Shown: positions 7,856 to 13,429 of the stretch, one piece after another | Layout: each line of letters starts with the position of its first letter | Numbering within the stretch: the stretch's first letter is position 1 | Source: Betaproteobacteria bacterium | Lineage (GTDB): Bacteria; Pseudomonadota; Gammaproteobacteria; Burkholderiales; JAHFQX01 | Assembly (NCBI GenBank): GCA_023259135.1 | Contig: JAHFQX010000028.1 | Span: 1 to 37,350, forward strand | Reading direction: 5' to 3' | Length of the DNA: 37,350 nt | The notes under the pieces: model-generated | What the model was told of the DNA's origin: nothing | Database searches by the model: none | The model's input: the letters and a program-made list of their open reading frames with translations, nothing else | Translations under genes and position numbers: made by a program

Positions 7856-8439
7856 GGCGCAAGATCCTCCGCATGGATCAGCCGGGCGCCGAGGCGCTGC
7901 ATTTCCGCCACGGCCCGCTCGCCGTCGCCGGGCCGGACGTTGACGGCGCGAATAGCGTCCTCCAGCAGCCATACCTGGAAACCGGCCGCCAAGGCATCCT
8001 TCACGGTGTTGAGCACGCAGTAGTCGGTGGCCAGGCCGCCCACGACGAAGCGCGTCACGCCGCGGGCCCGGGCCAGCGCGGCCAATTCGGTGCCGGCGAA
8101 TGCCGAATAGGCGTCTTGTTCGGCGGCGGTGGCCTTGGAGAGGATGAGCGCCTCGCAGGGCAGGTTCAGTTTCGACGCGAATGCCGCGCCTGGAGTGCCG
8201 GCCACGCAATGGGGGGGCCAGGGCCCGCCCTGTTGCCGGAACGAGCAATGGCCGGGAGGATGCCAGTCCCGGCTGGCGAAGACGGGAAGCCGGTGGCGGA
8301 GGAAGACGGCGAGGGCATGGTTGAGGGGCGCGATAACGGCATCGCCTTCCGGCACCGCCAAGGCGCCCCCCGGCAGAAAGTCGTTTTGCACGTCCACCAG
8401 CAGCAGGGCGTCGCCGGGGTGAATGTTGGTATGGCTCAT
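7852..8439 (-). CDS. pncA: nicotinamidase / pyrazinamidase
   Basis: It hydrolyses nicotinamide to nicotinate, the substrate of the next gene. The 195-residue isochorismatase-fold protein has the Asp-Lys-Cys catalytic triad at Asp16 (LLVDVQNDF), Lys102 (LSKATA) and Cys141 (GLATDYCVLNT). Metal ligands Asp58, His60 and His64 are visible in SRDWHPPGHCSF. I chose the ATG at 8439 because GAGG lies 6 nt upstream and the family start fits; an in-frame start 12 codons earlier has no support. It is the first gene of the run pncA-pncB-nrdJ-archease-rtcB. No convincing promoter of its own was found in the divergent gap with the DUF2934 gene. Confidence 0.95.
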   Translation of the reverse strand: MSHTNIHPGDALLLVDVQNDFLPGGALAVPEGDAVIAPLNHALAVFLRHRLPVFASRDWHPPGHCSFRQQGGPWPPHCVAGTPGAAFASKLNLPCEALILSKATAAEQDAYSAFAGTELAALARARGVTRFVVGGLATDYCVLNTVKDALAAGFQVWLLEDAIRAVNVRPGDGERAVAEMQRLGARLIHAEDLAP

Positions 8440-8514
8440 GGCAAGCCTCGATTTCCCGATACGAGTCGGTGACATCTTAACGCATTGCTCCAGACCCGCC
8501 TCCCCGTCTCTGTC

Positions 8515-8534
8515 ATCCGCCGGTCATGGCGGAT
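8515..8534. repeat. 7-bp inverted repeat in the pncA/DUF2934 divergent gap
   Basis: ATCCGCC (8515-8521), a 6-base spacer and GGCGGAT (8528-8534) form a perfect inverted repeat. It lies upstream of the FNR-type site and could be an operator for either divergent gene or a hairpin in a pncA leader. There is no further evidence for a role. Confidence 0.5.
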
Positions 8535-8569
8535 TGCTAAAATTAAACTTTCTTTGGCGAATCTCTTGT

Positions 8570-8611
8570 TTGACATAAGTCAACGTTCCTCGCCATGGGA
8601 AGAGTTATATT
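8570..8611 (+). promoter_or_regulatory. class II FNR/ANR-type promoter (TTGAC-N4-GTCAA box plus TATATT -10)
   Basis: TTGACATAAGTCAA (8570-8583) is a perfect 14-bp palindrome of the CRP/FNR type. A -10 hexamer TATATT lies at 8606-8611. If transcription starts at 8618, seven bases after the hexamer, the palindrome is centred at -41.5, the textbook position for an FNR-type activator at a class II promoter. An AT-rich stretch (8537-8556) lies upstream. The leader to the DUF2934 start would be 65 nt. The GTCAA arms, rather than ATCAA, leave open whether the regulator is FNR/ANR or a DNR/NnrR-like NO sensor. Confidence 0.65.
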
Positions 8612-8682
8612 ACTTTTTAATAATCCTCAATAAGAGCCCAGGGGAGGGCCGGCCGATTAGCTTTTTATGCAGGAGTCAGGCA

Positions 8683-8976
8683 ATGAACAACACCTCCGCC
8701 ACCGCAAACCCCACCACTCGGCGCCGCAAGGCGCCGGTCACGGCGATGAAGGCCGCCAAGGCCCCGGTCGCGAAATCCACGGCCGCGCCGAAACGGAGTT
8801 CCAAGCCGAAGGCGAAAAAAACCGGAGCCGATCTCCCCGCTTCTCCGGAAGAGCGCTGGCGGATGATCGCCGTTGCCGCCTATTACCGGGCGGAGGCTCG
8901 CGGTTTTGCTTGCGGGCACGAGGATGAAGACTGGCGGGCGGCGGAAGCGGAAATCGATCGGCTGCTGGGAGCGTAA
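8683..8976 (+). CDS. DUF2934 protein with basic, low-complexity amino end
   Basis: The 97-residue protein has two parts. Residues 1-47 are rich in Lys, Ala, Pro, Ser and Thr and strongly basic, resembling histone-H1-like or nucleic-acid-binding tails. Residues 54-96, EERWRMIAVAAYYRAEARGF then HEDEDWRAAEAEIDRLL, match DUF2934, a short helical module of unknown function with the conserved G-x-DW-AE-EI pattern. I chose the ATG at 8683 because AGGAG stands 7 nt upstream. It is the first gene behind the FNR-type promoter and 94 bp ahead of hsp20. Binding to nucleic acid is an inference from charge only. Confidence 0.8.
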   Translation: MNNTSATANPTTRRRKAPVTAMKAAKAPVAKSTAAPKRSSKPKAKKTGADLPASPEERWRMIAVAAYYRAEARGFACGHEDEDWRAAEAEIDRLLGA

Positions 8977-9070
8977 CCGGCGGTTGCCTCGCCGCGGAAA
9001 TTGGGGGTTATCAAAAATGCCGGGTTGTTTGATTTGTTCCATAACTGCTTGCGATTAAGGAGATGACATC

Positions 9071-9508
9071 ATGGCCAACATTACCCGTTACGACCCTTTC
9101 GGCGATTTGGGTGATTTCTTCAAGGATGATTTCTTCAAGGGTTTCTTCTTCAAGCCGGTCCGCTTGCCGGAGGCTCAGTCCGTCGCGCAGATCCGCATGG
9201 ACGTGACCGAAGACGACAAGGCCTACACCGTCCGGGCCGAGCTTCCCGGAGTCAAGAAGGAAGACATCAAGATCTCCCTGGACGGCAATCAGGTCACCAT
9301 CAGCGCCGAAGTGAAGCAGGAGAAGGAGGAGAAAAAAGGCGAGAAGGTGATTTGCAAGGAGCGCTACCACGGTTCCGTCTACCGGAGTTTCAGTTTGGCG
9401 AGCGATGTGGACGAAGCCCAAGCCAGCGCCAAGCATGCGGATGGCGTGCTGGAGGTGGTGCTGCCCAAGAAGGCGGGCGGAGCCGTCAAGCAGATCGCGA
9501 TCCAGTAA
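9071..9508 (+). CDS. small heat shock protein, Hsp20 / alpha-crystallin family
   Basis: An ATP-independent holdase chaperone of 145 residues. The amino end (11-28) is unusually rich in Phe, Asp and Lys (FFKDDFFKGFFFKP), the variable substrate-binding arm. The alpha-crystallin domain spans about 40-134, with AELPGVKKEDIKISL and the conserved DGVLEVVLPKK near its end. The terminal IAI at 142-144 is the IxI motif that docks between subunits in the oligomer. AAGGAG lies 8 nt before the ATG. No sigma-32-type promoter or ROSE-like thermometer was recognised in the 94-bp gap. With a FNR-type promoter upstream, oxygen-linked rather than heat-linked control is plausible. A strong hairpin follows the gene. 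Confidence 0.95.
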   Translation: MANITRYDPFGDLGDFFKDDFFKGFFFKPVRLPEAQSVAQIRMDVTEDDKAYTVRAELPGVKKEDIKISLDGNQVTISAEVKQEKEEKKGEKVICKERYHGSVYRSFSLASDVDEAQASAKHADGVLEVVLPKKAGGAVKQIAIQ

Positions 9509-9515
9509 GCCACGG

Positions 9516-9543
9516 CTCGGGCCCGGCGGGCGCCGGGTCCGAG
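9516..9543 (+). terminator. 12-bp GC-rich intercistronic hairpin after hsp20
   Basis: CTCGGGCCCGGC (9516-9527), loop GGGC, GCCGGGTCCGAG (9532-9543) form a 12-bp stem with a single G-U pair. There is no T tract, so it is unlikely to be a complete intrinsic terminator. It more likely protects the 3' end of the hsp20 message or partly attenuates transcription into the next gene, giving more Hsp20 than downstream proteins. Confidence 0.65.
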
Positions 9544-9574
9544 GATGTCTTGCACTCCTGTCCGGGAGAGTCCC

Positions 9575-9913
9575 ATGGCAACTTTCGTCTTTCCTGCTTC
9601 CCGGCAAGAGGCTATCGTCCGGGTCGAGGGCCGCTTCGATCACCGGGTTGCCACCGAATGCTTCGCCACCCTGCGGCGTGCTCCCCATTTATGGTGGAAA
9701 AAACTCACGGTCATCATGGCGGGTGTGGAAACCCTGGATTTGCAAGGGATCGAATCCTTGCTCGCGCTCCGGGAATTCACCGGCGGCGAAGCCGAACTGT
9801 GGCTCTCCGGATGCGGTCCTGCGGTGGGCCGGATGCTGGAAGTGGCGGGCTTGCGCCGCTGTTTCGTGATCCGCGATGTTCCGCCCTTTGCCCATGAAGC
9901 CCCAGAAATCTAG
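9575..9913 (+). CDS. STAS-like domain protein without the phosphorylatable serine
   Basis: The 112-residue protein looks like a single STAS domain, the fold of anti-sigma-factor antagonists. Strand IVRVEGRFDHRV is followed by VIMAGVETLDLQGIESLLALRE and ELWLSGCGPAVGRMLEVAGL. In SpoIIAA-type proteins the Asp of the DSSGL motif is followed by the regulated Ser; here the equivalent stretch is LDLQG (54-58), with Leu in place of Ser. Classical phosphorylation switching is therefore not expected. The ATG at 9575 is preferred because GGGAGAG precedes it; an ATG ten codons earlier lies next to the hairpin. No anti-sigma kinase is nearby. The family call is moderate, and the partner is unknown. Confidence 0.6.
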   Translation: MATFVFPASRQEAIVRVEGRFDHRVATECFATLRRAPHLWWKKLTVIMAGVETLDLQGIESLLALREFTGGEAELWLSGCGPAVGRMLEVAGLRRCFVIRDVPPFAHEAPEI

Positions 9914-9975
9914 CCCGGGCCGGCCGGTAGCGGAACGAGTTGTCCGCGGCGGATGGCGGAGGCCGGGGCGCCGTT

Positions 9976-10001
9976 TCCGTGACACGGATTCGGTGACCGA
10001 A
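9976..10001 (+). promoter_or_regulatory. two abutting 13-bp palindromes upstream of the CBS gene
   Basis: TCCGTGACACGGA (9976-9988, arms of 6) is followed without a gap by TTCGGTGACCGAA (9989-10001, arms of 5). Both share a GTGAC core. They lie in the 120-bp gap between the STAS-like and CBS genes, 32 bp before the CBS start codon. They could be a tandem operator for a dimeric regulator or two small leader hairpins. No -10/-35 pair was recognised around them. Confidence 0.5.
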
Positions 10002-10033
10002 ATCGCCGTAGCGCTTGCCTGAAGGAGATTGAC

Positions 10034-10483
10034 ATGCGGATCGGGGAAATTTGCATTCGGGAAGTGGTGTGCGCGCCGGCCGAAACCAGCGTCCAGCAGG
10101 CCGCCCAGCTCATGCGACGGCACCATGTGGGAGCCTTGTTGATCACCGAGGAGCGGGCGGGAAAGCGTTACCCGATGGGGATCGTCACCGACCGGGACGT
10201 GGTGGTGGGGGTGGTCGCCGAAGGATTGGTTCCGGGGGTCATCACCGTGGGGGACATCATGGGGGGCGAGTTGGTGACGGTGGGGGAAAGCGAGGAGGTT
10301 TTCGAAGTTATTCAAAAAATGCGGTTCAAGGGAGTGCGCCGGGTTCCGGTGGTGGAGGAGACGGGTGTGCTAGTGGGTGTTCTGGCCGTCGACGACTTGG
10401 TCGATCTGCTGGCGGAGAGCCTGACCGATCTATCCAAGCTGATCGCCCGGGAGCAATTTCGCGAGCAGCAAACCAGGAAGTAG
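10034..10483 (+). CDS. CBS-domain pair protein
   Basis: The 149 residues consist of two tandem CBS motifs (about 1-60 and 68-130) forming one Bateman module that usually senses adenine nucleotides. Visible signatures are MRRHHVGALLITE, YPMGIVTDRDVV, IMGGELVTV, MRFKGVRRVPVVEE and GVLAVDDLVDLLA. The first motif's GIVTDRD is the usual ribose/phosphate contact. No enzyme domain is attached, so it is a stand-alone sensor, like the hypoxia-induced Hrp1 proteins of actinobacteria. The ribosome site GAAGGAG lies 7 nt before the ATG. The next gene starts 21 nt downstream, so CBS and hibernation factor are probably co-expressed. Confidence 0.9.
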   Translation: MRIGEICIREVVCAPAETSVQQAAQLMRRHHVGALLITEERAGKRYPMGIVTDRDVVVGVVAEGLVPGVITVGDIMGGELVTVGESEEVFEVIQKMRFKGVRRVPVVEETGVLVGVLAVDDLVDLLAESLTDLSKLIAREQFREQQTRK

Positions 10484-10504
10484 CGAAATTCACGGAGAGC
10501 GAGC

Positions 10505-11053
10505 ATGCAGCAGCCATTACAGATCACCGTCCGGGATTTTCCGCATTCGGAGGCCTTGGATGCCCACATTCGGGACAAGGCCGCCAAGCTGGAGTCGCTG
10601 TTTCCCGACATCGTGGGGTGCCGGGTGGTGGTGGAATTGCCGCATCGCCACAAGCATCAGGGCAAGCCATTCAACGTGCGGCTGGAAATCAAGGTGCCGG
10701 GTGACGAACTGGTGGTGAACCGGGACCGGCATGAGGATGTTTACGTCGCGCTGCGGGACGCTTTCGATGCGGCCAAGCGCCAGTTGGAGGACTATGCCCG
10801 CAAGCTGCGAGGCGCGGTGAAGGTCCACGAGCCCGTGGTTTTGGGCAAAGTGACCCGCATTTTCCCCGAGGAGGGATTCGGTTTCATCGAATCCCGCGAT
10901 GGCCGCGAATTGTATTTTCACCGGGAGAACGTGGTGAGCTCCGATTTCGACCGCCTGGACGTGGGGGCCGAAGTGCGGTTTATCGAGGAGATGGGCGGCG
11001 AAGGCTGGCAGGCCAAGCGAGTGACCGCCGGCAAGCACCGTTTGCCTCAGTGA
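10505..11053 (+). CDS. ribosome hibernation factor (HPF/RaiA) fused to a cold-shock domain
   Basis: A 182-residue two-domain protein. Residues 1-105 are an HPF/RaiA domain (LQITVRDFPHSEALDAHI, then VYVALRDAFDAAKRQLEDY) that binds the 30S decoding centre and silences ribosomes in stasis. Residues 111-175 are a cold-shock domain with the RNA-binding motifs GFGFI (124-128) and LYFHR (136-140), the same fold that HPF-like proteins could use to hold mRNA or rRNA. It lacks the dimerising tail of long HPF, so 100S formation by tail swapping is not expected. GGAGAG lies 7 nt before the ATG. It ends 13 bp from the convergent phospholipase gene. Such fusions are known in proteobacteria, but their action is little studied. 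Confidence 0.9.
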   Translation: MQQPLQITVRDFPHSEALDAHIRDKAAKLESLFPDIVGCRVVVELPHRHKHQGKPFNVRLEIKVPGDELVVNRDRHEDVYVALRDAFDAAKRQLEDYARKLRGAVKVHEPVVLGKVTRIFPEEGFGFIESRDGRELYFHRENVVSSDFDRLDVGAEVRFIEEMGGEGWQAKRVTAGKHRLPQ

Positions 11054-11066
11054 GGAAGGTCTTTAT

Positions 11067-12224
11067 TTAGCGGACGATGGAGAATCCGATCCGGAATTGG
11101 GAGGTTCTCCGCAAGTTGTAATCCAGCAGCGTCTCGCCGTAGCCGCTGAAGAACTGGAAATGAAGGAATCCCCCGGTATCGGCGAGAAACGGACGGCGCA
11201 ATGGGTATGATGCATCCAGTTGCAAGCTGCCGAATCCCGCGGCGCCGCGCCGTGCGTTGGCGGACCAGAGCCAGCCGTCGTCCCGCCCCAGCCGGATTCC
11301 CAGATCGGCATAGCCGCGGTATTGCCGGATGTCCGGGTTATCTTTTTTGTCAAGGTAGGCCCAGAGCTTGGGGGTGAGGGCGAGGGTCTGCCCGTCGCTC
11401 AACTGCCAGCGCCAGGACGGACGCAGGAACAGGGTATCCATGCTGCGGGAGTTGCCGCTGTCGCGGCCATTGGACTCGTGTTCGTAACCGGCCTGCATGG
11501 ACCCATCCGCGGCGGGACTGTCCCTCGTTGGCCTATCCTGCCCCCACTGATAAAACAGACTGGGCCGGAAACTGGTATCCCGGAACGGCTTGGAGTTGGA
11601 TTGCAGATCCCACAAGGAAGTCTGGGTGTACCCGAAGCGCAGCCCGGATAATACGGGCAGCCACTCGACCACCGGCCCCTGATCGTCGAACATCCGGTAT
11701 TTGAAGGAAATCTGAAAGCGGGCGGTGGTGGCTTCGCGGAATCCCAGCAGAAAATACATCGGCTCGTGGGCCGCCAGGGCGGGGGACGGAGCGGCCAGCA
11801 GGGCGTCGGCGGCGGGCGGTGCCGGCCGGCCCAGCATCCGTGGCAGCGGACCGTGGCGATCAGCGGCCTCCGCCACTTGCAGCAGCAGCCGGGAAGATGC
11901 CGGGCTCGCCAATTCCAAGGTCACCAGCCCCGTGATGTCTGCGGGCAAGACGGCGGAAAATTCCCGGCGGCGGGCGGTGGGCGGGGCCGAATCTTGGGCT
12001 TGGAGGGTGATGGCCCATTTCCGCTTGCCGGAGATGATCCGGGCCGGCAAGGTATCTGGCACGGGAGCGTCGTCGTCGAGGTTGGCGACGCTCACAGCGA
12101 CGCTTCCCCCCGGTCTGGTTGCGGTCTGATCGCTGGCCAGCAGCCAAGCGGCCTGGCCAGGCGGGGCGAAGGAGGCGATGATGGCAAGCACCATCAGGCG
12201 CCCGGTCGCTGCGGATAGGAGCAC
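11067..12224 (-). CDS. pldA: outer-membrane phospholipase A (OMPLA) with extended amino end
   Basis: It hydrolyses acyl chains from phospholipids that reach the outer leaflet of the outer membrane. A signal peptide (1-25, ending PPGQA) is followed by a 125-residue extension of beta-rich type, then the barrel, which begins at HEPMYFLLGF (153-162) and continues RFQISFKYRM. The catalytic stretch is YEHESNGRDSGNSRSMDTLF, with His249 and Ser251. The third residue, Asn156 in E. coli, aligns with Asp263. The protein ends in an aromatic/hydrophobic outer-membrane signal (FRIGFSIVR, final Arg unusual). The start is GTG at 12224, with a possible alternative at Met11. It is the last gene of the lipid block, 74 bp after the reductase gene. 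Confidence 0.88.
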   Translation of the reverse strand: MLLSAATGRLMVLAIIASFAPPGQAAWLLASDQTATRPGGSVAVSVANLDDDAPVPDTLPARIISGKRKWAITLQAQDSAPPTARRREFSAVLPADITGLVTLELASPASSRLLLQVAEAADRHGPLPRMLGRPAPPAADALLAAPSPALAAHEPMYFLLGFREATTARFQISFKYRMFDDQGPVVEWLPVLSGLRFGYTQTSLWDLQSNSKPFRDTSFRPSLFYQWGQDRPTRDSPAADGSMQAGYEHESNGRDSGNSRSMDTLFLRPSWRWQLSDGQTLALTPKLWAYLDKKDNPDIRQYRGYADLGIRLGRDDGWLWSANARRGAAGFGSLQLDASYPLRRPFLADTGGFLHFQFFSGYGETLLDYNLRRTSQFRIGFSIVR

Positions 12225-12298
12225 GGTGGGCTATGTTCCGAGAAAAATCCTTCGACCCCGCACACTCCAAGCGCCAGGGCCCGGCGGCAAGATTCGGG

Positions 12299-13429
12299 CT
12301 AGCGCAGCGGCGCCAGCGTCGGCACCTGACGATGCAGGAACCAGCGATCCAGCACCACGTGGCGGGTGAACCAGGAGTTGGCCAGCAGTTTCTTGCCGAG
12401 CAAAGAGCGCCAGGAATCGGGCAGCAAGGCGCCGGTTGCTTGCCGTTGCGGGCCGAAATGCTCGGTCAGGGCGGCGCGGTAGGGTTCCAGCTGCGGCCGG
12501 CGGTAATCGCCTTGGGTTTTTGCGATGACGCGGGCCGCCAGCAAGGCCGATTCCACGGCGGGCCGGATACCCTCGCCGCTTTGCGGATAGGCGAGTCCCA
12601 CGGCGTCTCCCACCAGCAGGACCCCATCTTCCAGCAGCGGCCGGCCGCCGCGGCCGTAGAGCAGATAGGCGTGGCCGTGGAAAGCGCGGGGCACGTCGTC
12701 GGGCACCTTGCCCCGGGCCACCAGGAAATCCCGGAATGCCGCCAAATGATCGGACAGCCGGTGGCTGTCCTCCCGCCCCAAGCCGATGTTGAGATAGTTA
12801 TCCTTGCGGAAGCACCAGCCGTAGCCTTTGAGGTCCTCGCAAAAAAACAATTCCGGGGTGTCGCCCCGCGCCCGGCAGAGTTCCGCTTGTTCTGGGGTCA
12901 GGAGGAATTCGATTTCCTTGGCGGCCACGATCGGCTCGCCGCTGCCCAGCTTGGCTCCGAGACGGCGGGCCACCGGGCAGAAATGTCCTCCGGCCCCCAC
13001 CAGCATGGGAGTTTTGAGGTGGCCATTGACGATCCAATGCGCGCCGTTCCGCTCCATGGATTGCAGCGGTTCTCCCAGCACCAGGCGGGCGCCGGAGCGG
13101 CGCAGCAGATATTCGTCGAACTGGCAGCGGCGGATCCCGTAGCTCACCGTCGCATCATAGCGGGTGGCCACTTCGGCGCCGCCGATGATGCCGGTGCGAA
13201 AGCCGGTGATGGGCTGGAATTCGCGTCCTTGGGAGTAAGCGCCGATGTCGAGTTCCAGCGCTTGAATCACGGCCGGAGTGATCCAGCCGGCGCAGACTTT
13301 ATCCCGGGGAAAGGATTGGGCATCCAGCACCACCACGTCTAGCCCGGCTCGGCGGAGCGCCCAGGCGCAAGTGGAACCGGCCGGACCGCCGCCGACGATC
13401 AGGACGTCACAGGTTTCCAAGGGGGGCAT
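12299..13429 (-). CDS. geranylgeranyl-reductase-family FAD-dependent oxidoreductase
   Basis: A 376-residue flavoprotein of the FixC/geranylgeranyl reductase family. The FAD loop is VLIVGGGPAGSTCAWALRRA at residues 8-27. It is followed by the family's FPRDKVCAGWITP, whose Cys is conserved in the group, then KGYGWCFRKDNYLNIGLG and the second FAD motif VLLVGDAVGLAYPQSGEGI. Members reduce isolated double bonds in isoprenoid or acyl chains. The ATG at 13429 lies inside the cfa gene (23-nt overlap), so the two are co-translated. Beside a SAM-dependent acyl-chain methyltransferase, a fatty-acyl or membrane-lipid substrate is more likely than chlorophyll or an archaeal lipid. That assignment is inference. 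No carotenoid or chlorophyll genes are present here. Confidence 0.82.
   Translation of the reverse strand: MPPLETCDVLIVGGGPAGSTCAWALRRAGLDVVVLDAQSFPRDKVCAGWITPAVIQALELDIGAYSQGREFQPITGFRTGIIGGAEVATRYDATVSYGIRRCQFDEYLLRRSGARLVLGEPLQSMERNGAHWIVNGHLKTPMLVGAGGHFCPVARRLGAKLGSGEPIVAAKEIEFLLTPEQAELCRARGDTPELFFCEDLKGYGWCFRKDNYLNIGLGREDSHRLSDHLAAFRDFLVARGKVPDDVPRAFHGHAYLLYGRGGRPLLEDGVLLVGDAVGLAYPQSGEGIRPAVESALLAARVIAKTQGDYRRPQLEPYRAALTEHFGPQRQATGALLPDSWRSLLGKKLLANSWFTRHVVLDRWFLHRQVPTLAPLR

Noticed and set aside
9001-9014. TTGGGGGTTATCAA ahead of hsp20 as a second FNR-type box
   Set aside because: Only the right arm (ATCAA) fits; the left arm has two mismatches and no well-placed -10 follows.
8977-9070. 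Sigma-32 promoter or RNA thermometer for hsp20
   Set aside because: No CTTGAAA/CCCCAT-type pair and no U-rich pairing with the Shine-Dalgarno was found.
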